Assembly (NCBI RefSeq): GCF_027923225.1
Contig: NZ_BSDI01000018.1
Coordinates: 89,368 to 153,367 of the forward strand
Length of the DNA stretch: 64,000 bases
Reading direction: 5' to 3'
DNA from: Phytohabitans aurantiacus
Lineage (GTDB): Bacteria > Actinomycetota > Actinomycetes > Mycobacteriales > Micromonosporaceae
Position 1 is the stretch's first letter; the number at the start of each line of letters is the position of its first letter. Shown piece by piece: positions 7,812 to 15,287 of the stretch. The translations under genes were made by a program, and so were the position numbers. Below the pieces are notes generated by a model, which saw only the letters and a program-made list of their open reading frames with translations, had not been told where the DNA came from and did no database searches.

Positions 7812-8450
7812 CTAGGGGGTGGACCAGCGGGCGGCTAGTTCTTCGGGGCGGGGTGGGGGGCCGGGTAGGTCGCCGTGGCCGGGGTGGCGGAGGGCCTCCA
7901 GGACCAGGGCCAGGTACCGGTGGCGCAACTGCGCGGTGCGCTGGTCGTCGCCCAACCGAACCGACGCGATCTGCTCCAGGATGAGACCGACGTCGGCGAC
8001 CTCGATGTCGTCGCGCAGGGCGCCCGCCTCGCGTACCCGCCGGATGAGCTCGTTGTTCAGTGTGTCGCCGTGCCGCGCGTCGCGGTACAGCTGCTCATTT
8101 GGTGTGAACGTGCCGGCCAGCCGGATGGTCAGCGACGTGGATCCGGCGTCGACGACGCGGCGCATGAAGCTGGCGAACGCCGCCCAGGCGTCGCGGCCGG
8201 CGTCGAGGTCGTCGACCGCGGCCTGCGCGGCCGCGATGTACGCGGCCAGGCCGTCGGTGCAGAGCTTGCGCAGCAGCTCCTCCTTGCTCGGGTACCGCCG
8301 GTAGAGCGCGCTGATCCCGACGCCGGCCCGCTCCGCGACGGCCGCGATCGGGGCGCCGGGGTCGTCGAGGAACACCGCCCGCGCGGCCTCCAGGATGACC
8401 TCGTCGTTGCGTGCGGCCTGGGCTTTCCGGCCGCTCAGGGGCTTCGTCAT
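7812..8450 (-). CDS. TetR/AcrR-family repressor
   Basis: The 212-residue protein has an N-terminal TetR helix-turn-helix (about residues 15-62) with the signature AVAERAGVGISALYRRYPSKEELLRKL, then an all-helical ligand-binding domain. It diverges from a DHA2 efflux gene, and the 122-bp gap holds three GGAACG/CGTTCC palindromes, so it very likely represses both itself and the exporter. TATGCT (8457-8462) lies 6 nt before the ATG, so its own mRNA is probably leaderless. Confidence 0.92.
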   Translation of the reverse strand: MTKPLSGRKAQAARNDEVILEAARAVFLDDPGAPIAAVAERAGVGISALYRRYPSKEELLRKLCTDGLAAYIAAAQAAVDDLDAGRDAWAAFASFMRRVVDAGSTSLTIRLAGTFTPNEQLYRDARHGDTLNNELIRRVREAGALRDDIEVADVGLILEQIASVRLGDDQRTAQLRHRYLALVLEALRHPGHGDLPGPPPRPEELAARWSTP

Positions 8451-8464
8451 GGCCCCAGCATACA

Positions 8465-8543
8465 GCGGAACGAAAAATTCTGTTCCGCAAGACTGGAACG
8501 GATCGTTCCGCTCTGCTACGGTGAGAACAGAACGATCCGTTCC
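8465..8543. promoter_or_regulatory. Cluster of three TetR-type operators in a divergent promoter
   Basis: Site 1 spans 8465-8488 (GCGGAAC-N10-GTTCCGC). Site 2 is 8495-8509 (GGAACG-GAT-CGTTCC). Site 3 is 8530-8542 (GAACG-ATC-CGTTC), whose core is the reverse complement of site 2. Sites 2 and 3 bracket a TACGGT -10-like box (8517-8522) for the exporter; site 1 overlaps the repressor promoter. Confidence 0.7.
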
Positions 8544-8572
8544 GCAAGAAACCGCAGGTAGGGGAGATAGTC

Positions 8573-10054
8573 ATGAGAGCCAAGAGCCCATGGATGGGAC
8601 TGTTCGCCATCCTGGCAGCCACGTTGATGAACCTGCTGGACTCGACGATCGTCAACGTCGCGGCACCGGCCATCCACGCCGAGCTCGGCGGCTCCTACAC
8701 CGCGCTGCAGTGGATCGCCGCCGGCTACACCCTCGCGCTGGCGGTCGGCCTGCTGACCGGCGGGCGGCTCGGTGACATGTTCGGCCGCAAGCGGATGCTG
8801 ATGATCGGCCTGGTCGGGTTCGTGGCGGCGTCGCTCGTCTGCGCGGTCACCCCGACGATCGAGACGCTGATCATCGCGCGGGTGATCCAGGGGCTCTTCG
8901 GCGCGGTGATGATCCCGCAGGGCTTCGGCCTGATCCGTGACCTGTTCCCGCCGGACCAGATGGGTAAGGCGTTCGGCATTTTCGGCCCGATGATCGGCCT
9001 CGCCACCATCCTGGGCCCGGTCGTCGCGGGCATGCTGGTCGACGCCGACGTGTTCGGCACCGGATGGCGCATGATCTTCGCGATCAACCTGCCGCTGGGG
9101 GCGTTCGCCCTGCTGGCCGGCCGGATCGCGCTGCCCGACGCCGCCCCGGGCCAGACCACCGGTCGCCGCGGCACCCTCGACCTGCCCGGCGTCGTGCTGG
9201 CCGGTGTCGCGATGTTCGCCCTGATCTTCCCGCTGGTGCAGGGCCGCGAGCTCGGCTGGCCGACCTGGTCGCTGGCCCTGCTGGTCGCGTCGGTCCCGCT
9301 GATCGGTGGCTTCATCGTGTACCAGATCCGGCGCCGCCGTTCCGGTGCCACCCCGCTCGTGGAGCTGAGCGTGTTCGCCAAGCGGTCGTACACCTCCGGC
9401 GTCGCCTTCGTGGTCGTCTTCTTCGGCGCGATCGTCGGCTTCTCGCTGGCGGTGGGCCTGTTCCTGCAGCTCGGCCTCGGCTACAGCCCCACCCGCGCCA
9501 GCATGACGATGGCCGCCTGGGCGGTCGGCGCGTTCCTCGGTTCCGGGTTCAGCGCTGGGGCGGCCGCCAAGCTCGGCCGGCGCATCCTGCACCTGGGGCT
9601 GGCCATCATGACCGTGGGCACCGCCGGCGTGTACGTGGTCTTCGAGCGGTACGGCGCCGAGATCGGCACCTGGACGCTGACCGCGCCGCTGTTCATCTTC
9701 GGGCTGGGCATGGGCATGATCTTCGTGCCGCTGTTCGACATCATCATGGGCGACATCGAGGACCGCGAGGTCGGCTCGGCCGCGGGCATGCTGGAGTCGA
9801 TCCAGCAGCTCGGCGCCTCGATCGGCGTGGCGGTGCTCGGCACGGTGTTCTTCGGGATCGCCAAGCCGTCCACCGGCTCGGCCGGGCACGGGCTGCTCGA
9901 TGCCGGCACCGCGGTCGACGCCGCCACGGCGGTCACGCTGCTGACGATCGTGCTCTCCGTGGCGGCGTTCGGGCTCGGGTTCCTGCTGCCGCGCAAGGCG
10001 CGCGCGGTACACGCTGAAAAGGCCCCCGAGCCCGAGCTGGCGCTCGTAGCCTGA
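8573..10054 (+). CDS. MFS drug exporter, DHA2 (EmrB/QacA) family, 14 TM
   Basis: The 493-residue protein begins with LDSTIVNVAAPAI, the DHA2 motif D1, followed by LTGGRLGDMFGRKRMLMIG (motif A) and an Arg-containing IIARVIQGLFGAVMIPQGFGLI (motif B/C region). Length and hydrophobic spacing fit 14 transmembrane helices. It should be a proton-coupled exporter of hydrophobic compounds. Regulation by the divergent TetR is strongly implied by the operator cluster. A GGGGAGATAG Shine-Dalgarno sequence fixes ATG 8573. Confidence 0.92.
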   Translation: MRAKSPWMGLFAILAATLMNLLDSTIVNVAAPAIHAELGGSYTALQWIAAGYTLALAVGLLTGGRLGDMFGRKRMLMIGLVGFVAASLVCAVTPTIETLIIARVIQGLFGAVMIPQGFGLIRDLFPPDQMGKAFGIFGPMIGLATILGPVVAGMLVDADVFGTGWRMIFAINLPLGAFALLAGRIALPDAAPGQTTGRRGTLDLPGVVLAGVAMFALIFPLVQGRELGWPTWSLALLVASVPLIGGFIVYQIRRRRSGATPLVELSVFAKRSYTSGVAFVVVFFGAIVGFSLAVGLFLQLGLGYSPTRASMTMAAWAVGAFLGSGFSAGAAAKLGRRILHLGLAIMTVGTAGVYVVFERYGAEIGTWTLTAPLFIFGLGMGMIFVPLFDIIMGDIEDREVGSAAGMLESIQQLGASIGVAVLGTVFFGIAKPSTGSAGHGLLDAGTAVDAATAVTLLTIVLSVAAFGLGFLLPRKARAVHAEKAPEPELALVA

Positions 10055-10067
10055 CCCCTGCGCTCCC

Positions 10068-10119
10068 TGATCAGGGCGTCCCTCAAGTCGTTCTTACGAC
10101 TTGAGGGACGCCCTGATCA
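10068..10119. terminator. Perfect 24-bp hairpin terminator between convergent genes
   Basis: Arms 10068-10091 and 10096-10119 are perfect complements around a 4-nt TCTT loop. The right arm is also the last eight codons of tctA, so the tctA stop codon lies inside the stem-loop. Confidence 0.75.
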
Positions 10120-11593
10120 CGGTTAGGCGGCGCAGCAGCGGCCAGGCGAGGATGACGACGATGGCGGCGTAGATGAGGTACGAGACGGGGCCGCCGAGCA
10201 GTCCGGACAGGTCGCCACCGGAGAGCTGCAACGCCATCCGGCCCTGCCGTTCCGCGATCGGCCCCAGGATCACGCCGACGATCAGCGGCAGCACGGGCAG
10301 GCCGAAGCGGCGCATGCCGAACCCGAGCGCACCGAGAACCAACAGCAGGAACAGGTCGAACGGCTGGGCGTTGACCGCGTACGCGCCCATCGAGGCGAAG
10401 AACAGGATGCCCGCGTACAGGTAGGGGCGCGGGATCTGCAGCAGCTTCGCCCAGGCGGGTGCCAGCGGCAGGTTGAGCACCAGCAGCAGCAGGTTGCCGA
10501 TGAAGAGGCTCGCGATCAGCGTCCAGACCAATGTGGACTCCCGCTCCAGGAGCAGCGGGCCGGGCTGGATGCCGTACGACTGGAAGGCCGCGAGCATGAC
10601 CGCCGCGGTCGCGTTCGTGGGCAGGCCGAGCGCCAGCATCGGTACCAGCGTGCCGGCGGCCGAGGCGTTGTTGGCCGCCTCCGGACCGGCGACGCCCTCG
10701 ATCGCGCCCTTGCCGAACTCCTCCGGGTGCTTGCTGAGCTTCTTCTCCGTCGCGTACGACAGGAAAGTTGGGATCTCGGCGCCACCGGCCGGCATCACGC
10801 CGAACGGGAAGCCGAGCGCCGTGCCGCGCAGCCACGGCTTCCACGAGCGGCGCCAGTCCTGCTTGCCCATCCACGGTTGGCCGACCGGGATCACCTCGCT
10901 GGACTTACGGCGCAGGTGCGCGGCCACCCACAGCGCCTCGCCGACGGCGAAGATGCCGACCGCGATGACCACGACGTCGATGCCGTCGGCGAGCTGCGGG
11001 ATGCCGAACGCGAGCCGTTGCTGGCCGGTGACCTTGTCGATGCCCACAAGACCGATGACCAGGCCGAGGAGCAGGGAGGCGAACCCGCGTACCCGGGAGG
11101 CGCCCAGCACGGCGCTGACCGCGATGAACCCGAGCACCATGATCGCCAGGTAGTCGGGCGCGCCCAGGTCGATCGCGAACGACACCATGACCGGCATGAC
11201 AAGTACCAGCAGGAGCGTGCCGATCGTGCCCGCGACGAACGATCCGATCGCCGCGGTGGCCAGCGCCTGCGCGGCGCGGCCCGCCTTGGCCATCTTGTTG
11301 CCCTCGATCGCGGTCACCACCGACGACGACTCGCCGGGCGTGTTGAGCAGGATCGACGTGGTGGAACCGCCGTACATGCCGCCGTAGAAGATCGCGGCGA
11401 ACATGATGAACGCCTGCGCCGGCTCCATCCCGTACGTGACCGGGAGCAGCAGCGCGACTGTCATCGCCGGCCCGATGCCGGGCAGTACGCCCACAGCCGT
11501 GCCGACGGTGACGCCGATGAGAGCGATGAGCAGGTTCATCGGCGTGACGATGTTGCCGAACCCGTCGAGCAGGTTCGTCAGGTTCTCGATCAT
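10094..11593 (-). CDS. tctA: Tripartite tricarboxylate transporter large membrane subunit TctA
   Basis: This 499-residue, about 12-TM protein has the family motifs GVLPGIGPAMTVALLLPVTYGM (residues about 36-57) and FYGGMYGGSTTSILLNTPGESSSVVTAIEG (70-99). TctA forms the sodium- or proton-driven channel of the TTT family with TctB. The gene is third in tctC-tctB-tctA. The ligand is a carboxylate chosen by TctC, not necessarily citrate. Its final codons run into the terminator palindrome, an odd overlap of coding and terminator sequence. Confidence 0.92.
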   Translation of the reverse strand: MIENLTNLLDGFGNIVTPMNLLIALIGVTVGTAVGVLPGIGPAMTVALLLPVTYGMEPAQAFIMFAAIFYGGMYGGSTTSILLNTPGESSSVVTAIEGNKMAKAGRAAQALATAAIGSFVAGTIGTLLLVLVMPVMVSFAIDLGAPDYLAIMVLGFIAVSAVLGASRVRGFASLLLGLVIGLVGIDKVTGQQRLAFGIPQLADGIDVVVIAVGIFAVGEALWVAAHLRRKSSEVIPVGQPWMGKQDWRRSWKPWLRGTALGFPFGVMPAGGAEIPTFLSYATEKKLSKHPEEFGKGAIEGVAGPEAANNASAAGTLVPMLALGLPTNATAAVMLAAFQSYGIQPGPLLLERESTLVWTLIASLFIGNLLLLVLNLPLAPAWAKLLQIPRPYLYAGILFFASMGAYAVNAQPFDLFLLLVLGALGFGMRRFGLPVLPLIVGVILGPIAERQGRMALQLSGGDLSGLLGGPVSYLIYAAIVVILAWPLLRRLTVIRASLKS

Positions 11594-11645
11594 GCGGGGT
11601 CCCTGCGGAAATGTGGAGTGCAGCGGAGCATTTTCGTGGGGTGCT

Positions 11646-12176
11646 TCATAGGATTCCTTGCAGTACGCCGGCGGGTAGGTTGACGCCCAGCCCGATCGCG
11701 AATCCGTAGAAGGTGGCCAGCGACAGCGCGATGGCGATCGCCAGCGTCAGGACGTACCGCCGGCTGCCCAGCGCGAACGCCGCCCCGAAGAACAGCAGCG
11801 ACCCGCTGATCACCCAGCCCAGCCGCTCGATCAGCAGCGCGTTCACCACGAACGCGGCTCCCAGCAGGAGCACGGTGCGCCAGTCGATCTTCGAGGTGAG
11901 GTCGACGTCTTCGCCGCCCTCCGGTTCACCGGTCCCGCCCCGTGCCACGTCCAGCGCGTACACGGCGGCGACCACGATCAGCAGGACGCCCAGCAGGATC
12001 GGCACCGGACGCGGCCCGATCGGGTCGTTGCTGCTGGTGGCGTGACCGATCCGGAACGCGTCGACGATGACCAGTACCCCGACAAGCGCGAGGAACGCAC
12101 AGACGCCGTACTGGGCGCGGTCCCGCACGGCGGTCCGGTCGGACCGCCGCTCGGGCGTCGTGGTCGCGGTGCTCAT
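11646..12176 (-). CDS. tctB: Tripartite tricarboxylate transporter small membrane subunit TctB
   Basis: The 176-residue protein has four predicted helices (about 25-42, 63-80, 105-140, 148-170). GPRPVPILLGVLLIV is the short TctB signature after the first helix. ATG at 12176 is preferred because it forms an ATGA overlap with the tctC stop (12173-12176); the longer upstream frame is inside tctC. It is followed after 52 nt by tctA. Confidence 0.85.
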   Translation of the reverse strand: MSTATTTPERRSDRTAVRDRAQYGVCAFLALVGVLVIVDAFRIGHATSSNDPIGPRPVPILLGVLLIVVAAVYALDVARGGTGEPEGGEDVDLTSKIDWRTVLLLGAAFVVNALLIERLGWVISGSLLFFGAAFALGSRRYVLTLAIAIALSLATFYGFAIGLGVNLPAGVLQGIL

Positions 12177-13177
12177 ACCAGCCCTAGGCCGGTCAGAATG
12201 TCGGCGACGGCCTTGTCCTGCTCGGTGAGGAACGTCGAGAACGCCTCGCCGGTGACGAACGCGTCCGTCCAGCCGCGCTTGGCCAGCTCGGCCTTCCACG
12301 CGTCGCTGTCGTGCACCTTGGTCAGCACGTCGATCCAGGTCTGCTTGTCGGCGTCGGAGATGCCGGGCGGCGCGACGATGCCCCGCCAGTTGGTGAACAC
12401 GAGGTCGATGCCGGACTCCTTCAGCGTCGGCACGTCCTTGAGCGCCTCCTGCCGCTGCTCGCCCGAGACCGCGAGCACCCGGATCTGGCCCGCCTCGACC
12501 TGGTCGAGGAACTCCCCGAAGCCGCTCGCACCGAACGCCACCTTGCCGCCCAGCACCGCGGGCAGCAGCTCGCCGCCGCCGTCGTACGAGACGAAGTTGA
12601 CCTGCTTCGGGTCGATGCCGACCGCCTTCGCGAGCTGCATCGGCAGCAGGTGGTCCGGGCCGCCGGGAGAGGAGCCGCCGCCGACCGCGACCTTCTTCGG
12701 GTCCGCCTTCCAGGCGGTCACCAGGTCGGTGATCGTCTGATAGGGCGAGTTCTTCGGTACGACGATCGCGCCGGACTCTTCGATAACCTTGGCGAGGGCG
12801 GTGGTCTGCGTGAGCTTCGCCGGCGACTTCTGCGTGTACGAGGCGCCGACGACGCCCAGCCCCATCTGCATGGCGAGCTTGCCGTTGCCTTTTTCGTTGA
12901 CGGTGCGCTGCAGTCCGACGGTGCCGCCCGCGCCAGACAGGTTGAACACCTCCACACCCGACGCGATCTTGGTGTCCTCCATGACCTTCGCGATCGTGCG
13001 AGCCGTGGTGTCATACCCGCCACCCGGGCTGTTGGGCACCATGAGCCGCAGGTCGGTGATCGGGCCGCTGCCCTGTTCGTTATCGGCTTTGTCGGCGGTG
13101 GCGCCGCACGCGCTGAGCGCGGTGACAGCGACCAGCGAGGCGGCGGCGACCAGCGCCTTCGTCATATTTTTCATCAC
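12173..13177 (-). CDS. tctC: Tripartite tricarboxylate transporter solute-binding lipoprotein TctC
   Basis: The 334-residue protein has a lipoprotein signal peptide with lipobox LSAC (Cys near residue 24), then the Bug/TctC fold: LRLMVPNSPGGGYDTTARTIAKVM and, later, KVAVGGGSSPGGPDHLLP, both ligand-loop motifs. It captures the carboxylate for TctAB. Adjacent methionines at 13177, 13174 and 13165 are possible starts; the AAAGAGAAA stretch just upstream favours the first two. No catabolic gene for the ligand adjoins the operon, nor any sensor kinase of the TctDE type. Confidence 0.9.
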   Translation of the reverse strand: MMKNMTKALVAAASLVAVTALSACGATADKADNEQGSGPITDLRLMVPNSPGGGYDTTARTIAKVMEDTKIASGVEVFNLSGAGGTVGLQRTVNEKGNGKLAMQMGLGVVGASYTQKSPAKLTQTTALAKVIEESGAIVVPKNSPYQTITDLVTAWKADPKKVAVGGGSSPGGPDHLLPMQLAKAVGIDPKQVNFVSYDGGGELLPAVLGGKVAFGASGFGEFLDQVEAGQIRVLAVSGEQRQEALKDVPTLKESGIDLVFTNWRGIVAPPGISDADKQTWIDVLTKVHDSDAWKAELAKRGWTDAFVTGEAFSTFLTEQDKAVADILTGLGLV

Positions 13178-13290
13178 GGTTTCTCTTTCGTTTCCGAATG
13201 AGGGGGCCGCGATGATGGTGGACCCAGCATGTGTCCGAGGTCACCGTTATGACCACAGCGATGCTTACGTACATTGCGGTCACACCCCGC

Positions 13291-13418
13291 GCGCTGCTCG
13301 CGCCCCGCGCTGCTCCCTCCCCGCGCTGCTCCCTCCCCGCGCTGCTCCCTCCCCGCGCTGCTCCCTCCCCGCGCTGCTCCCTCCCCGCGCTGCTCCCTCC
13401 CCGCGCGCTGCTCGCGCC
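13291..13418. repeat. Tandem array: six perfect 16-bp units
   Basis: TGCTCCCTCCCCGCGC is repeated six times without error at 13311-13406. The array is flanked on both sides by GCGCTGCTCGCGCCC (13291-13305 and 13404-13418). It lies in the 1-kb gene-free gap 13178-14203. Such arrays usually vary in copy number between strains. Confidence 0.9.
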
Positions 13419-13424
13419 CTTTCC

Positions 13425-13509
13425 GCCGATCAAGGGCAAACGCACGTGATTCGATCGCAAAACCGCGTGCATTCGCCCTTGATCCACCCGCATGGCCTTG
13501 ATCGACGAA
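13425..13509 (-). repeat. Family A palindromic element, reverse copy
   Basis: Arms GATCAAGGGCAAACGCACG and CGTGCATTCGCCCTTGATC, with the side arm on the right ending CCTTGATCGACG. The loop differs from consensus (GATCGCAAAAC). Confidence 0.85.
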
Positions 13510-13516
13510 GGAGGTC

Positions 13517-13596
13517 CCGGGGTGTGAGCCGGCGCGCCGTCGCGGCCGGGCCAGCCGCCGGGTTTGAGGGTTGGTGGCGTCGTGTGGCCGCGCCAC
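13517..13596 (+). repeat. Repeat family D, copy 1
   Basis: An ~80-bp block beginning GGTGTGAGCCGGCGCGCC and containing CCGGGTTTGAGGGTTGG. It recurs at 63679-63753, 50 kb away, each time directly after a family A element. Confidence 0.75.
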
Positions 13597-13599
13597 GCG

Positions 13600-13683
13600 C
13601 GCCGATCAAGGGCAATCGCATGGATCAAGGGCAAACACACGCGGAAAGAGATCCAACCGCGTGCATTCGCCCTTGATCGGCGC
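13600..13683 (+). repeat. Family A palindromic element, forward copy
   Basis: Side arm GATCAAGGGCAATCGCATG, left arm GATCAAGGGCAAACACACG, right arm CGTGCATTCGCCCTTGATC. The left arm has two mismatches to the right. Confidence 0.85.
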
Positions 13684-13726
13684 ACAGGGCGTGGCGACAC
13701 GCCGTCAAAGGCTGGTCTGGGGGCGG

Positions 13727-13775
13727 ATGTGCGCGGAAACAAGGTCCAACCACGTGCGTTCGCCCTTGATCGGCG
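13727..13775 (+). repeat. Family A element, truncated forward copy
   Basis: Loop and right arm (CGTGCGTTCGCCCTTGATC) are kept; the left arm and side arm have decayed or were lost. Confidence 0.75.
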
Positions 13776-13896
13776 GCAGGCGCGCAGGGCGTGGCGAGAC
13801 GCCGTCTCGCGCGGGCGGCAGCGCCGAGGAGAGGACGGGCGCGGGTTGGCTGCCCCGCTTCCACCTACCTGTGGGTGGCCCGGAGGGCCAGGGTTG

Positions 13897-14020
13897 CTTG
13901 ATCGGCAAAGCCCAGCGACACAAGCCCAGAACCAAGACCGAGATCCGAGCTACCGCGACGTCCGCCGCGCCCAAGACCGCTGCTCCCGCGGCCTCACCCT
14001 CCGCGAGCCACGACCCGCCC
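13897..14020 (-). repeat. Repeat family B, copy 2 (inverted)
   Basis: Reverse complement of 2983-3069 at about 90 percent over ~87 bp. It extends a further ~35 bp that pair with copy 3 at 14106-14187. Confidence 0.8.
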
Positions 14021-14070
14021 GCACGCGGCAGCGAAATCCCGGATTTGGCGGCCTTCGAGCGCGGTTGAGG

Positions 14071-14093
14071 CGACAAAATCAGGGATTTTGTCG
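14071..14093. terminator. 10-bp stem, 3-nt loop hairpin downstream of the dioxygenase-like gene
   Basis: CGACAAAATC and its perfect complement flank AGG. It lies 111 bp beyond the 3' end of the minus-strand gene at 14204 and between two inverted family B copies; it may end that transcript. Confidence 0.4.
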
Positions 14094-14105
14094 GGATCTT
14101 GAGCG

Positions 14106-14187
14106 CGACTGGGCGCGGAGGGTGAGGCTGCGGGAGCTACGGTCTTGCGCGCGGCGGGCATCGCGGTAGCTCAAATCCCGGTTTTGT
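14106..14187 (+). repeat. Repeat family B, copy 3
   Basis: CGGAGGGTGAGGC, then CGGTCTTGCGCGCGGCGGG and CGGTAGCTC, in the same orientation as copy 1 and inverted to copy 2. Copies 2 and 3 thus form a long imperfect inverted repeat. Confidence 0.75.
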
Positions 14188-14203
14188 CAGTGGGCGGGAT
14201 GGG

Positions 14204-14779
14204 TCAGAGGACGATGACGGCGTCGCCGTGCCAGCCATCGCCCGCGCGGCGCAGGACCACCGACACGAGGTCGCCGGCCGGCGCCACCATCGCCGGCGGC
14301 GACGCGATCCCGAACACGAACTGCGTCGCGATGTCCGTCGAACCGTGCCTGATCTCCATGTGTATGTGGGCAGGTGGCGCGTTCGCCTCCGGGTACTGCG
14401 CTGGCCTGATCGTCTCAAGCCGGAACCGTCCATTATGGTCGGTCCGCACCGTGCCCTCGAAGTAGCAGCACTTCTCCGATTCCGGACCGTATCGCCCCCT
14501 CGCGTCGGTGTGCCAGATCCGCAGATCCGCACCCGTGGCGGGCCGGCACCCACGATCCAGGATGACCGTCTCGATCACGAGCGCGTCGCCGCCCGGCGAG
14601 CCCGACAGCCCGTTGGTGGGACCGGGCCGCACCACCGCGTCAGCACTGCCCGGCGCCGGACGCGCGCACCCAGCCGCCGTGGCGCTGGCCGGCGGGGACG
14701 TGGCATCGTCCGGCGCCGAACCACCGTCACACCCGGCCGCCGCTACGACGAGCACGGCCGTCAGCCACCGCGCCTTCAT
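14204..14779 (-). CDS. Lipoprotein with intradiol-dioxygenase-like domain
   Basis: The 191-residue protein has a lipobox (VAAAGC, C17) and a Pro/Ala linker, then an intradiol ring-cleavage dioxygenase fold. All four Fe(III)-ligand positions can be assigned: Y97 in DARGRYG, Y129 in TIRPAQYP, and H138 and H140 in PAHIHMEI. Motifs FEGTVRTDHNGRFRLETI match the family. The domain is short compared with catechol dioxygenases, and the protein should sit outside the membrane, so its aromatic substrate may be lignin- or humus-derived; this is inference. It is isolated between repeat clusters with no pathway partners. Confidence 0.8.
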   Translation of the reverse strand: MKARWLTAVLVVAAAGCDGGSAPDDATSPPASATAAGCARPAPGSADAVVRPGPTNGLSGSPGGDALVIETVILDRGCRPATGADLRIWHTDARGRYGPESEKCCYFEGTVRTDHNGRFRLETIRPAQYPEANAPPAHIHMEIRHGSTDIATQFVFGIASPPAMVAPAGDLVSVVLRRAGDGWHGDAVIVL

Positions 14780-14835
14780 ACAATCCGCGAGCCCGCACCC
14801 GGCCGCCAGGTTCCCGCTTACTTGCCGATCTCATG

Positions 14836-14940
14836 TGCCCCGGTCCGCGTCAGTGGCGGACCGCTTGCTCCCGCGGGCACCGCGCAGGCCGGCGGCTCGC
14901 GGGGCTCGCCGAATTCCCCGGCCTCCGCTGCCGGCTCCGC
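14836..14940 (-). repeat. Repeat family C, copy 1
   Basis: An ~100-bp block starting GTGCCCCGGTCCGCGTCA that recurs inverted at 36697-36798 with close to 88 percent identity by eye. It has no coding content. Confidence 0.75.
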
Positions 14941-14952
14941 GTGGCGCCAGAA

Positions 14953-15020
14953 CGCGGCGATCTTGCAGTTGTCATGGCCCAAACCGGGCATTCCGCCGTG
15001 ACAACTGCAAGATCGCCGCG
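14953..15020. repeat. Perfect 22-bp inverted repeat with 24-nt loop
   Basis: The left arm (14953-14974, beginning CGCGGCGATCTTGCAG) and right arm (14999-15020) are exact complements. It lies in the gene-free gap 14780-15287, before the minus-strand dioxygenase-like gene and after the PucR gene, so it could terminate the latter's transcript. It is unrelated to family A. Confidence 0.8.
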
Positions 15021-15090
15021 CGAGAGGCCGCGCCGCCGCTCGCGCACCACGCCGCGCCGTGGCGAGGGTCCACCGCGCGCCGCGGCCAAC

Positions 15091-15174
15091 GCCGATCAAG
15101 AAAGATCGCGTCGATCAAGGGCGAATGCACGCGGAAAAGAGATCCAACCACGTGCATTCGCCCTTGATCGGCGG
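15091..15174 (+). repeat. Family A palindromic element, consensus arms
   Basis: Both 19-bp arms are perfect (GATCAAGGGCGAATGCACG and its complement) around loop CGGAAAAGAGATCCAACCA. The side arm has diverged to GATCAAGAAAGATCGCG. Confidence 0.92.
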
Positions 15175-15287
15175 ACAGAGCGGCGCGTCGCGCCGGGCCG
15201 CGCCGCCGCGGGCGGCGGCGCGCTGCGGCGCGCCGGGCCGGGCCGCGATGGGGCGCGCGGCGGGCGGCGGCGCGGCGGGTCTGGTCG

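Noticed and set aside
13174..13596. Open frame with REQRGEGAARGGS repeats as a structural protein
   Set aside because: It is the translation of the 16-bp tandem array and palindromic element; it has no start signal.
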